The translations under genes and the position numbers were made by a program. Below, piece by piece: positions 47,318 through 56,443 of a stretch of 64,000 bases of DNA; position 1 is the stretch's first letter, and each line of letters opens with the position of its first letter. The DNA lies in NCBI RefSeq assembly GCF_013340845.1, contig NZ_AP020335.1, positions 2,108,001-2,172,000 on the forward strand, given 5' to 3'. Below the pieces are notes generated by a model that was given only the letters and a program-made list of their open reading frames with translations, did no database searches and had not been told where the DNA came from. This DNA is from Hydrogenovibrio marinus (GTDB lineage Bacteria; Pseudomonadota; Gammaproteobacteria; Thiomicrospirales; Thiomicrospiraceae).

Positions 47318-47369
47318 TAGTTCTATTACGTAGCTTATAAAGCGGTTTTTTTAGCAAAAATACTAAATA

Positions 47370-48185
47370 TTAAGCAAATGCCACCAAGGCTCTGCGAACC
47401 GCATTAACAGAGTCTTTATCAATCATCAAATCACCGCAAGCACGATCTAAATAACTGTAGGCTTCTTCAGTCATATAAGAGCCGTAAGATACTTCGTTCA
47501 CGATAATATTGGCGACTTTAATCATAGACGTCATGGCACGTAATTTGTCGTTGGAATGCTCTGCATCATCATGATGGTTCAAAATGACGTTCAACATATC
47601 AATCGGCAACTTCCATTTTTGACCTAGCAACAAACCGACATCCATGTGATAAGTATCATAAAGCTCAAACTCTTTATGCACGCCACTCACTGGATGGGTA
47701 TTCATATGGGAAAAAATTTTAAGATAGTTTTCCGGATCTTTGGTCGCTAACATCAAGCAACCGCCGTTATGGAATAGCCCGAGCAAATAGGCTTCATCAC
47801 GCGAGACATCGGCAATATGCTCGGACAACTCAGCACAACAGAAAGCGGTGTCGGTAGAGTGCTCGACGATTTCTTGCACCTGCGGTTTATCAAACATGTT
47901 TTTGATTGCGGCAGCGATCACCAAATTTTTCAGGTTATCGTAACCAAGGCGGTCTACTGCTTCGCGGATAGACGTCACTGGAGATTTCAGCTTCATGACT
48001 GGAGAGTTCACCAACCTCAACACTTCTCCAGAAAGCTTGGTATTGCTTTCTATGATGTCGGCGACTTTTTGATTGTTTGGAAACTTGCAGGCAAGCTCCA
48101 TGTCCAATTCCATGATTTCTTTCGGCAAATCAGGGATTTTAACCCCTTTAATGACATCAATAGCTTTCCTAAGCCTTTGCTCCAT
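47370..48185 (-). CDS. HDOD-domain signalling protein
   Basis: Single HDOD (HD-related output domain) protein, no partner domain. Conserved CCAELSEHIA, LLGLFHNGGCLML and GYMTEEAYSYL-like segments match the broken paralogue. 271 aa from ATG 48185, preceded by GAGAGG; upstream in-frame sequence lacks a good start and is not shared with the paralogue. Role is unknown; HDOD proteins often act in c-di-GMP or stress pathways. Third HDOD gene in this window. Confidence 0.83.
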   Translation of the reverse strand: MEQRLRKAIDVIKGVKIPDLPKEIMELDMELACKFPNNQKVADIIESNTKLSGEVLRLVNSPVMKLKSPVTSIREAVDRLGYDNLKNLVIAAAIKNMFDKPQVQEIVEHSTDTAFCCAELSEHIADVSRDEAYLLGLFHNGGCLMLATKDPENYLKIFSHMNTHPVSGVHKEFELYDTYHMDVGLLLGQKWKLPIDMLNVILNHHDDAEHSNDKLRAMTSMIKVANIIVNEVSYGSYMTEEAYSYLDRACGDLMIDKDSVNAVRRALVAFA

Positions 48186-48390
48186 TAAATCGTCCTCTCT
48201 ATTCCTTGAGTTATACTTGCACAGTCTTAATACATGGGAACAAATATCCCAACGCCATACTTCATCCGCAATAATAAACTGTTTTATATTTTTGTAAAAT
48301 GAGATTTCGCAATTACGGTCAAGTTTTTGCAAATTCAAAAAAACATAATACCTTTGTACCGAAAAGAACAGAGGTTTGGTTATTTAAATT

Positions 48391-49248
48391 ATGAAAAATA
48401 AACGCTACGAACAAAGCATTCAACGTGTATGCAATTACATATATGAACATCTGGATGAAACGCTTACCGTCGAACAGCTAAGTGACGTTGCACATTTTTC
48501 CAAATACCATTTCCATCGTCAGTTTTCGAACAGCGTCGGTGTGAACGTATTCAAGTTTATCCAATTGCTGAGGCTTAAACGCGCCTCATATCAATTGGTA
48601 TTTCATCAGAATACCCGCATCACGGATATCGCCCTGTCCTCAGGATACGATAGCCACGAAAGCTTTAGCCGAGCTTTCAAAAAGAGCTTTGGCTTGTCGC
48701 CGACCGAATTCCGACGAACACCTATCTGGTCCGATTGGCACACAAACTACCAATTTAAACCAATAAGAGGTCAAATAACGATGGATGCAGAAATCATTGC
48801 CTTTCCCGAGTTAAAAATCGCCGTTTTCGAGCACAGAGGGCCGCACGAAAAACTGAATGAATCCGTCAGCCAATTTATTGACTGGCGTAAGGAAACCGGA
48901 CTTTCTCCAATAACACACAGTCGAACTTTTGGACTTGCCTACGATGATCCTAGCGTGGTCGAACCAGAAAAGTTCCGCTTTGATATTTGTGGCGAAGTTC
49001 AGAGGGAGATTCCTCAGAACAGCTACGGCATCGTCAACAAAACCATTCCCGGTGGACGTTGCGTGAAGATTCGCCATTACGGCAGTCATGATGATATGGA
49101 TGAAACGGTTTACTATCTTTATCGCAACTGGCTGACGGAAAACAACGAAACGCCACGAGACTTCCCGTGCTTTTTTGAATATCTTAACTTCTTCCCGGAA
49201 GTGCCTGAGCATGAGTTGATGACGGATGTTTATTTGCCCCTGAATTAA
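48391..49248 (+). CDS. AraC-family regulator with GyrI-like effector domain
   Basis: N-terminal AraC/XylS DNA-binding domain with two HTH motifs (LTVEQLSDVAHFSKYHFHRQ, ITDIALSSGYDSHESFSRAFKK) and C-terminal GyrI/Rob-like small-molecule domain (about 115-285, GGRCVKIRHYGSHDDMDETVY). 285 aa. Rob/SoxS/BltR-type drug or stress response is likely, but no adjacent target is clear. Shine-Dalgarno is distant. A paired dispersed-repeat hairpin follows. Confidence 0.85.
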   Translation: MKNKRYEQSIQRVCNYIYEHLDETLTVEQLSDVAHFSKYHFHRQFSNSVGVNVFKFIQLLRLKRASYQLVFHQNTRITDIALSSGYDSHESFSRAFKKSFGLSPTEFRRTPIWSDWHTNYQFKPIRGQITMDAEIIAFPELKIAVFEHRGPHEKLNESVSQFIDWRKETGLSPITHSRTFGLAYDDPSVVEPEKFRFDICGEVQREIPQNSYGIVNKTIPGGRCVKIRHYGSHDDMDETVYYLYRNWLTENNETPRDFPCFFEYLNFFPEVPEHELMTDVYLPLN

Positions 49249-49270
49249 TATGGGCTTAAATATGAAAAAA

Positions 49271-49314
49271 CCCCAACCTGGCAGATTTTCAATGCAAAAT
49301 TTGCCAGGTTGGGG
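49271..49314. repeat. Inverted pair of the 19-bp dispersed repeat after the AraC-type gene
   Basis: Left copy 49271-49289 is exact and inverted; right copy 49296-49314 has one mismatch; 6-nt loop. Lies between convergent genes, with runs of A before the left copy and a T-rich centre, consistent with a two-way terminator. Confidence 0.9.
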
Positions 49315-49359
49315 TCTATGCAAATCTAATAAAAGCACATAGCGAGAAAGCTATAGTTT

Positions 49360-49893
49360 TTACTCCATCGCGCTGAAGCGACAAACATTCGTACTAATAT
49401 AATCCCCATAGGCGGAACCCGATTGCAGCCAGTTTTTGGCTTTATTGATTTTCACCATGGATGAACTGTCATCTTCAACCTGCAAATAAATGCCATACTT
49501 AAAGCGTGGGCTCGACTCGTCTTCGACAATCAAGTTGCCTTGCTCGACAAAAATGACTTTTTGCGGCGTTTTTCCTTGCTTGCACACAAACGCATCTTGA
49601 CCATGTTCATTGAACAAACCTTGTAGTTCACGGTTGAAACACTCTTTACTAACCGGGTTGAACTGATAGTAGGTTTCAATCAGTGATTCTGCGTTTTCCA
49701 ACAAATAGTTCTTCACTTCAGCTGTTTGTGTAAACCCATCGTCACCCAATTCATAGATGACAAATGCTGCATCAGCAGGGCCCGTTTTCAAACTTTGATC
49801 TTGATGAACAATCAAACCTTCATCCTGCAAAATCACGTTTAATTCTTTTTCTGTCAGAGCATTGACCGCTTCTTTAAACTCTTGTGCATTCAT
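49360..49893 (-). CDS. Unknown protein downstream of cbbO
   Basis: 177 aa, acidic, no signal peptide or TM helix and no domain I recognise. N-terminus MNAQEFKEAVNALTEKEL. Same strand as cbbO with 52 bp between, so it may be the last gene of the RuBisCO operon; a CCCTGC/GCAGGG hairpin lies in that gap. Function not assignable. Confidence 0.7.
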   Translation of the reverse strand: MNAQEFKEAVNALTEKELNVILQDEGLIVHQDQSLKTGPADAAFVIYELGDDGFTQTAEVKNYLLENAESLIETYYQFNPVSKECFNRELQGLFNEHGQDAFVCKQGKTPQKVIFVEQGNLIVEDESSPRFKYGIYLQVEDDSSSMVKINKAKNWLQSGSAYGDYISTNVCRFSAME

Positions 49894-49922
49894 ACTTCTA
49901 TTCCCGAAATTTTGAAGTAATA

Positions 49923-49938
49923 CCCTGCTTTCGCAGGG
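49923..49938. terminator. Small hairpin between cbbO and the unknown gene
   Basis: CCCTGC-TTTC-GCAGGG. No U-run on the minus strand, so attenuation or RNA processing rather than clear termination. Confidence 0.35.
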
Positions 49939-49945
49939 ATAACAA

Positions 49946-52276
49946 TTATGATGTCAAATTCGCAAACAATGTCGGCAACTTCTCAGGAAGTCTCATTACA
50001 TTATCTACAATCGCAAAGCGGTTGGCACCGAAAATCTGCTGAACATATTTGTCAGCAAACTGGTCGATGGTCAAGCAGTAGCTATAGATGCCGCGTGATG
50101 CCAATTCTTCAACCGCTTTTTTCGCATCCTGCTTCAAATATTGACTGTCCTTCTCATCAATATCCGCCGGCTCACCATCGGTAATCACCAGCATCAATTT
50201 CTGTTTTGAAGTTTGTCTATCCAAGTACGCGCCTGCATGTCGCATTGCCGCGCCCATACGTGTTGACAAACCGCCTGTCATTCCCGCCATTTTAGCGTGA
50301 ACATCTGCATTAAACGGCTCGTCAAACTGCTTGAATCGCGTGTACTGCACATCATGACGTCCATCGGATGAGAAGCCGTGTACTGCAAACTGGTCACCGA
50401 TACCATTGATGGCATGAGATACCAGGATTGCCGCCTCTTGCGTCACCTCAATAATGGTTTTCTCTGAACCCGGTACCATTTCATTGGTGGACTCAGACAA
50501 ATCCAACAAAATCATGACCGATACTTCACGCGTACGAATCACGTTTTTCATGGTAATGCGAGGATCAGGCTCCTGTCCCATACGCAAAGCGGTAATGGCT
50601 TCAACACAAGCATTCAAATCCAACTCGTCACCATCTTCAATGCGACGGATACGCTGCAAACCAACGGACTGCAACTTATCGACGATCTGCTTGATACGAT
50701 GTGCAATCTGCTTGTTTTCGTCCAAAATACGCTCATACAAAGCAGGGTCGCCTTTACGTGCACGGTGCTCATAAAGTGTTACCCAGTTTGGGCGGTGCAA
50801 TTGCACGCGGTAATCCCACTCAGGATAATGGAACGGATCCGAAATCGGTTCAATCCCTTCCATTTCATTCCAAGAAACACCGTGGTCTTCATAAGGATAC
50901 AATTCTGTACCCAACACCCAAACTTCATCATGATCAACATCAACCAATTCAGAGTCGATTTCGTTAATCATCTCCATCAAGGATACATGTTTACGAACGG
51001 TCTCAGTCGGCGCACCGCCCCCTTCAACTTCACCCCACTCGTCGGACGCCCACACCAAACGGTTGTCGTCACGATAAGCCAAGCGAATCTTGCTAATTTC
51101 GGTTAGAGACTCCCAACGCGTCAAAGATTTATTCAACGTGTTATATAGCGTAATCCCCATGTCCCAAGACCATTTCTCGTTGTCTTGTTGCTCTTCTACT
51201 TCCGCATAGAAACGGTCACGAATTTCGCTTAATACTTCGTCTTCAAACGGGTGTTTAGGGTCCATCAACGCAAGCGCCAATTGTTCCAAACGACCCGCTG
51301 TCGATTCAGGATGCAACTTGCCGTCTTCCATGGCTTGGGCACTAACTTTTTTCCAAAGTTTTTTCAAACCAGGGAAAGCTTTAATGGCTTTGTGCTCAAC
51401 ACGCGCATCTTCCATCAACTCAATGAAAAACATTTGTTGAGGGTTCAACTGTTCCATGCTGATGGCTTGAGTGGTATACATCAAGTGCGCAGCGATATGC
51501 GCGGACATCGCACGGTAAAGTTCAATCCCTTTGATGTCGCCCAAGTCATTCAAAGCATCCGGCAAATGCATGGCATGATTTTCATAGAAAGGCTTAAAGC
51601 CTTCAAAATCCGCCGCTGAAGGACGGATAAAGAAATCACGCCCCCAGAATGCTCTCAAATAAAAGTTGATTGAACGGTGGAAATCAATGAACAACGTCCC
51701 TTTACGCTGCTGCTGGAAAACTGCTTTTGAGTCGGCAGATTCCAGTGCGAAATATTCCATTTGCGCTTCAAAGTTACGTGCATGCGCTTGCGCCCCCCAC
51801 ATCGCCCAGCGACGTAGACCAGACACCGTCAACTTCGACAAAATCTCATCGATATTCATCAACATCGGACGCAAGCCGCGAGGTGACTTAGAACCGATTT
51901 GATAAATCAATTTCAAATATTGACGTAATAGATCGATATCACCCGTTCTTTCTGCTGCCAACGGCAAAGAGTTCAACAACAGGGAAACCACTTCACCGGA
52001 GGTCACCGAAGACAACTTCATGACCGTTTCAAGAATGTCGGTCAGGATTTCATCTTCGACCTGCGCGATAACGAGCGGAATCGACTCCATGTAGCTGATA
52101 ACGATCTGCTTGCCTTTGCCCAGATAAGCAATGCCCTGAGCATTCTGCAACCAGATTTTACGAGTTGCCTCATTCATGTGATGAGACGCTTCGCTGATCA
52201 TCGAATCTAAATTTTCCGACAACTCAGGAACGGCCTCAATCAAGGCTTTTTTAATTTCTTCAATCTCTGAACTCAT
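49946..52276 (-). CDS. cbbO: RuBisCO activase adaptor CbbO (vWA domain)
   Basis: Partner of the CbbQ AAA+ ATPase; the CbbQO complex remodels RuBisCO to release inhibitory sugar phosphates. C-terminal von Willebrand A domain with MIDAS motif DLSES (about residue 600) and TDGEPADIDEKD; about 776 aa from ATG 52276, a family-normal length. TTG 52282 is an in-frame alternative. Follows cbbQ by 79 bp on the same strand. Confidence 0.93.
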   Translation of the reverse strand: MSSEIEEIKKALIEAVPELSENLDSMISEASHHMNEATRKIWLQNAQGIAYLGKGKQIVISYMESIPLVIAQVEDEILTDILETVMKLSSVTSGEVVSLLLNSLPLAAERTGDIDLLRQYLKLIYQIGSKSPRGLRPMLMNIDEILSKLTVSGLRRWAMWGAQAHARNFEAQMEYFALESADSKAVFQQQRKGTLFIDFHRSINFYLRAFWGRDFFIRPSAADFEGFKPFYENHAMHLPDALNDLGDIKGIELYRAMSAHIAAHLMYTTQAISMEQLNPQQMFFIELMEDARVEHKAIKAFPGLKKLWKKVSAQAMEDGKLHPESTAGRLEQLALALMDPKHPFEDEVLSEIRDRFYAEVEEQQDNEKWSWDMGITLYNTLNKSLTRWESLTEISKIRLAYRDDNRLVWASDEWGEVEGGGAPTETVRKHVSLMEMINEIDSELVDVDHDEVWVLGTELYPYEDHGVSWNEMEGIEPISDPFHYPEWDYRVQLHRPNWVTLYEHRARKGDPALYERILDENKQIAHRIKQIVDKLQSVGLQRIRRIEDGDELDLNACVEAITALRMGQEPDPRITMKNVIRTREVSVMILLDLSESTNEMVPGSEKTIIEVTQEAAILVSHAINGIGDQFAVHGFSSDGRHDVQYTRFKQFDEPFNADVHAKMAGMTGGLSTRMGAAMRHAGAYLDRQTSKQKLMLVITDGEPADIDEKDSQYLKQDAKKAVEELASRGIYSYCLTIDQFADKYVQQIFGANRFAIVDNVMRLPEKLPTLFANLTS

Positions 52277-52355
52277 AGCCAAACTCTTCTTTTAGATGTG
52301 TTACCAGACAGTCAACTCAAGGGCTTCTAAGTAGCCCTTGACCTTTCTTTGGTGT

Positions 52356-53177
52356 TTACTCTTCAAAGAAAGTTTCGACTGTCGTCATCAAGGTATCTAA
52401 AATATCCAAATCGTCTGTTAGTGGGGTAATCAACGCCATACGACAAGCTTTGTTTGGTGAAACACCTTTACCAATCAATTGCCCTGCGTAAACCAATAGA
52501 CGCGTAGAAATCCCTTCGTCCAAACCGTGACCTTTCAGGTTACGTGAACGCTGTGCAATCTGTACCAGTTTCTCGGCAATAGACATTTCAACATCAGCTT
52601 CTTTAGCAATGATTTCCGCTTCAATCTGCTCAGCAGGATAATCGAAGCTGAACCCACCAAAACGCTGTTTGGTCGATTGTTTCAAATCTTTCATCATTGA
52701 CTGATAACCAGGGTTATAAGAAATAACCAATTGGAAATCAGGGTGAGCTTCAACCAACTCACCTTTCTTATCCAAAGGTAATACACGACGGTGGTCAGTC
52801 AAAGGGTGGATAACAACTGTAGTATCTTGACGAGCTTCAACAACCTCATCCAGATAACAGATTGCACCAATACGTGCAGCAACCGTCAAAGGACCATCTT
52901 GCCATTTGGTACCGTTGATATCGATCAGGAAGCGACCGACCAAATCAGATGCAGTCATGTCTTCGTTACAGGCAACGGTAATCAATGGCTTGTTCAGTTT
53001 ATGCGCCATATATTCAACAAAACGTGATTTACCACATCCTGTCGGACCTTTTAGCATCATCGGCATGCGTGAAGCATAAGCCGACTCGAACAGTTCCACT
53101 TCATCCGAAACTGGACGATAAAAAGGTTCGTTTTTAATGATGTATTGTTGTGGGTCAAGAGCATTGATTTCAGACAT
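52356..53177 (-). CDS. cbbQ: RuBisCO activase AAA+ subunit CbbQ (MoxR family)
   Basis: ATPase of the CbbQO activase. Walker [16 protein letters not shown], Walker [14 protein letters not shown] and a MoxR-type C-terminal lid. 273 aa from ATG 53177 (GGAG 8 bp upstream); the longer in-frame start adds an unlike N-terminus. Separated from cbbS by 293 bp holding three hairpins. Confidence 0.94.
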   Translation of the reverse strand: MSEINALDPQQYIIKNEPFYRPVSDEVELFESAYASRMPMMLKGPTGCGKSRFVEYMAHKLNKPLITVACNEDMTASDLVGRFLIDINGTKWQDGPLTVAARIGAICYLDEVVEARQDTTVVIHPLTDHRRVLPLDKKGELVEAHPDFQLVISYNPGYQSMMKDLKQSTKQRFGGFSFDYPAEQIEAEIIAKEADVEMSIAEKLVQIAQRSRNLKGHGLDEGISTRLLVYAGQLIGKGVSPNKACRMALITPLTDDLDILDTLMTTVETFFEE

Positions 53178-53271
53178 GTTGTTTCTCCATGTTAGAGTGA
53201 AAACGAATTTGGTTTGATGATTTGGATGTCTAATTTCGCCAATCAGCAAAACAAATTGGTTTAAAGAAAAA

Positions 53272-53298
53272 ACCAGCCAGTTTCGGGGGCTGGCTGGT
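53272..53298 (-). terminator. Terminator/attenuator between cbbS and cbbQ
   Basis: On the minus strand, stem ACCAGCCAG/CTGGCTGGT with 9-nt loop is followed by TTTTTTCTTT. It would stop most cbbLS transcripts and let a fraction reach cbbQO. Confidence 0.75.
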
Positions 53299-53345
53299 GT
53301 CTAGTTCAGGCGGGAGGTAAGTACCACCAAAACCAAACCTGGTTA

Positions 53346-53375
53346 GTGGTTGCCGCATTCGTATTTGGCAACCAC
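53346..53375 (-). other. Second hairpin in the cbbS-cbbQ gap
   Basis: Perfect 9-bp stem GTGGTTGCC/GGCAACCAC with 12-nt loop (53346-53375), without a U-tail. Confidence 0.6.
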
Positions 53376-53388
53376 CGAAATTCAATAG

Positions 53389-53422
53389 CAGCTCCCGGTC
53401 GCTTTTGGCTATCCGGAAGCTG
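53389..53422 (-). other. Third hairpin in the cbbS-cbbQ gap
   Basis: Ten-bp stem CAGCTCCCGG/CCGGAAGCTG with one mismatch, just after the cbbS stop. With its two neighbours it forms a chain of three stem-loops. Confidence 0.55.
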
Positions 53423-53470
53423 ACACCCTCTACAAGTAGAAAGTGATTTGCGCAATCAAGTTAATCTTGA

Positions 53471-53824
53471 TTACATGTCACCACGCTTAACAAGCATGTT
53501 AGCGCCTTGTGACTGAGCATAGTTATCATAACCAATCAAACGAACGTGGTTGTTTGGGTTAGCTTTGATACACGCATCAACTTCAGCCAATACTACGTTA
53601 GCGTCAGTTTCACCAAACATTGGCAACTTCCACATATACCAGTAGTAAGAGAACGCGTTCTCTGGCTCTGAGTGTTCAATCGCAGGGTTCCAACCCTTGC
53701 TGATGATGTACTCAACTTGAGCTTTGATTTGATCAGCTGTCATTTTTGGAAGGTAAGAGAAAGTCTCAGCCTTACGTGACGTTGGATCAGATAATCTTGA
53801 AGGATAATCTTGTACTTGACTCAT
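53471..53824 (-). CDS. cbbS: RuBisCO small subunit CbbS (form IA)
   Basis: Small subunit of form I RuBis[25 protein letters not shown] and [11 protein letters not shown] are diagnostic. 117 aa. Follows cbbL by 22 bp; AGGAGAAC-type ribosome site upstream. N-terminal extension of about 20 residues suits the non-carboxysomal IAq subgroup. Confidence 0.97.
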   Translation of the reverse strand: MSQVQDYPSRLSDPTSRKAETFSYLPKMTADQIKAQVEYIISKGWNPAIEHSEPENAFSYYWYMWKLPMFGETDANVVLAEVDACIKANPNNHVRLIGYDNYAQSQGANMLVKRGDM

Positions 53825-53846
53825 AATAGTTCTCCTAATTTCTCAA

Positions 53847-55265
53847 TTACTTGTGGCTAACATCAAGTTTGTCAACAGTATCGAATTCGAACTTGATTTC
53901 TTTCCAAGTTTCCATAGCGATCTTCAATTCTGGGCTATGCTTAGCAGCATTTGTCAGAATCTCTTTACCGTTCTTCTCGATTTCTTGACCTTCGTTACGT
54001 GCTTGTACACAAGCCTCAAGTGCTACACGGTTAGCCGCTGCACCCGCTGCGTTACCCCATGGGTGACCTAGCGTACCACCACCGAACTGAAGAACTGAAT
54101 CATCACCGAAGATAGCTACAAGTGCTGGCATGTGCCATACGTGGATACCACCAGAAGCAACTGGGATAACACCTGGCATTGCACCGAAGTCTTGGTCGAA
54201 CATGATTCCACGTGAACGGTCTTCAGCAATGAAGCTGTCACGCATGATGTCGATCCAACCTAGGGTCGCTTCACGGTCACCTTCTAGCTTACCAACAACC
54301 GTACCTGAGTGAAGGTGGTCACCACCAGACAAACGAAGTACTTTTGACAATACGCGGAAGTGAATCCCGTGCATTGGGTTACGGTCGATTACACCGTGCA
54401 TTGCGCGGTGAATGTGCAACAACAGACCGTTTTTACGGCAGTAGTTAGCAAGACCAGTGTTTGCAGTCAAACCACCTGTCAAGAAGTCATGCATAACAAT
54501 CGGAGAACCGATTTCTTTTGCAAACTCAGCACGCTCGTACATTTCTTCTGGCGTACCAGCAGTAACGTTCAAGTAGTGACCTTTACGCTCACCCGTTTCA
54601 GCTTGTGCTTTCTCGATAGCGTCTTGACAGAATAGGAAACGATCTCTCCAACGCATGAATGGTTGTGAAGTTACGTTCTCATCATCTTTAGTGAAGTCAA
54701 GACCACCACGAAGACACTCATAAACAGCACGTCCGTAGTTCTTAGCAGATAGACCCAATTTAGGCTTGATAGTACAACCCAACATTGGACGACCATACTT
54801 GTCCATTTTGTCACGTTCTACTTGGATACCATGTGGAGGTCCACCACAAGTCATAACGTATGCTAGTGGGAAACGGATATCTTCAAGACGGATAGAACGA
54901 AGCGCTTTAAATCCGAAAACGTTACCAACCAAAGAGGTCATAACACTTACGATTGAACCTTCTTCGAACAAATCGATTGGGTAAGCGATGAATGCATAGA
55001 ATGCAGAGTCGTCACCTGGAACGTCTTCAATTCTGTATGCACGTCCTTTGTAATAATCCAAATCTGTTAAAAGGTCAGTCCATACTGTAGTCCAAGTACC
55101 TGTTGAAGATTCAGCCGCAACAGCCGCTGCGATTTCTTCACGTGGTACACCTGGTTGTGGAACAACTTTAAAACACGCTAAAAAGTCTGAGTCTTTTGGC
55201 TCATACTCTGGCATCCAATAAGTTTCGCGGTATTCTTTTACACCTGCGTTATAAGTCTTTGCCAT
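53847..55265 (-). CDS. cbbL: RuBisCO large subunit CbbL (form IA, CbbQO-associated)
   Basis: Fixes CO2 onto ribulose-1,5-bisphosphate. Carbamylated Lys and Mg ligands in [12 protein letters not shown]; active-site [30 protein letters not shown] and [10 protein letters not shown] all intact. 472 aa. No cso carboxysome genes follow; the cbbQO pair marks the non-carboxysomal (IAq) type. First gene of the operon, divergent from cbbR, with GAGGTG before the ATG. Confidence 0.98.
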   Translation of the reverse strand: MAKTYNAGVKEYRETYWMPEYEPKDSDFLACFKVVPQPGVPREEIAAAVAAESSTGTWTTVWTDLLTDLDYYKGRAYRIEDVPGDDSAFYAFIAYPIDLFEEGSIVSVMTSLVGNVFGFKALRSIRLEDIRFPLAYVMTCGGPPHGIQVERDKMDKYGRPMLGCTIKPKLGLSAKNYGRAVYECLRGGLDFTKDDENVTSQPFMRWRDRFLFCQDAIEKAQAETGERKGHYLNVTAGTPEEMYERAEFAKEIGSPIVMHDFLTGGLTANTGLANYCRKNGLLLHIHRAMHGVIDRNPMHGIHFRVLSKVLRLSGGDHLHSGTVVGKLEGDREATLGWIDIMRDSFIAEDRSRGIMFDQDFGAMPGVIPVASGGIHVWHMPALVAIFGDDSVLQFGGGTLGHPWGNAAGAAANRVALEACVQARNEGQEIEKNGKEILTNAAKHSPELKIAMETWKEIKFEFDTVDKLDVSHK

Positions 55266-55427
55266 TTTTCACCTCTTTGTTTTCAATGAAATTGGTTACG
55301 TTTAGCTGAAAAACCCCTTGGTGTGATTTTCGAAAACATTCCCGAAAAATTTCCCAGCGATTTCAGTTGAAGCAAAGTTTAACGAAAAACTCATACATGG
55401 CTATGCATGCGTTCTTATGCGATCCAT

Positions 55428-55440
55428 TTACATTTGTTTA
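55428..55440. promoter_or_regulatory. Candidate CbbR box (T-N11-A) in cbbL-cbbR gap
   Basis: TTACATTTGTTTA fits a LysR-type T-N11-A core within the 246-bp divergent region 55266-55511, which is AT-rich and probably carries both promoters. A TATGAT at 55439-55444 is a candidate cbbR -10. Confidence 0.35.
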
Positions 55441-55511
55441 TGATAAAATTGAAAAACCCCGCTTTTAAGGGAAATCTAATAACAAAATCACCTCCAAAAT
55501 AGAGCATAAAA

Positions 55512-56438
55512 ATGCAAAATTTACATTTGACGGCACAACAAATTCGTATTTTTGAATCTGTCGCCCGCAATAAAAGCTATACAAAAGCGGCCGAAGAACT
55601 CTATCTTTCTCAACCGGCCGTTTCGATTCAAATCAAAAGAATCGAAGAAAACAATGACGTCAAACTCATAGAAGTCGTCGGCAAACGTTTATACCTGACG
55701 CGCGCCGGCGAACAAATGTACAAAAGCTGCCAGAAAATCCTTGATGAGCTGAAAGACCTGAATATCAGTATCAAGTCTGCACAACAAAAAGTTGAAGGCG
55801 AACTGACGATGGCGGTGGTCACACCGGCTAAGTACTTCATGCCCTATATTTTGAAGTCTTTCCTGAACCGTTATCCAAACGTTATCCCGCGCATTACCGT
55901 GGTAAACCGCCGTCGAATCTTGGATGAGCTCAAACAAAACCAATACGATTTGGCCATTATGGGACGTGTACCTGAAGAGTATAAAATGGAAGCCTTTCCA
56001 TTCTTCAAAAGTGATTTGGTGGTGATTGCACCGCCTAAGCACCCACTTGCTAAGGTAAAAAACATTACGCAGGACCAGATAGCGAATGAAAACTTCATCC
56101 TAAGGGAAAAGGGTTCTGGTATTCGTATCGCAACGGAAGAGCTCTTTGCCAAAAACGGCGTGCAAATAGAGCCCTACATGGAACTCGGAAGTACCGAATC
56201 CATTAAACAAGCCGTTATGGCAGGGTTAGGCATCTCTGTTATCCCACAACATGCGATTCGCATTGAATCAAAACATGGGCATTTGGAAATATTAGATGTA
56301 GAAGGCTTCCCGTTGAACAGGGACTGGTATGTGGTAAAACTTGAACAGAAAACGCCACCACCTCCGGCTCAGGCGTTCTTGGAATTTCTGCATTCAGTAG
56401 ATATCAACAAGCTATTGGCTCGTTCCGATACAAGATAG
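55512..56438 (+). CDS. cbbR: LysR-family regulator CbbR
   Basis: Activator of the Calvin-cycle operon, sensing metabolites. N-terminal LTTR HTH (FESVARNKSYTKAAEELYLSQPAVSIQIK) and two-lobed effector domain. 308 aa, normal. Identified mainly by divergence from cbbL. Convergent with the phosphohexomutase, 5 bp apart. Confidence 0.92.
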   Translation: MQNLHLTAQQIRIFESVARNKSYTKAAEELYLSQPAVSIQIKRIEENNDVKLIEVVGKRLYLTRAGEQMYKSCQKILDELKDLNISIKSAQQKVEGELTMAVVTPAKYFMPYILKSFLNRYPNVIPRITVVNRRRILDELKQNQYDLAIMGRVPEEYKMEAFPFFKSDLVVIAPPKHPLAKVKNITQDQIANENFILREKGSGIRIATEELFAKNGVQIEPYMELGSTESIKQAVMAGLGISVIPQHAIRIESKHGHLEILDVEGFPLNRDWYVVKLEQKTPPPPAQAFLEFLHSVDINKLLARSDTR

Positions 56439-56443
56439 AGCTC

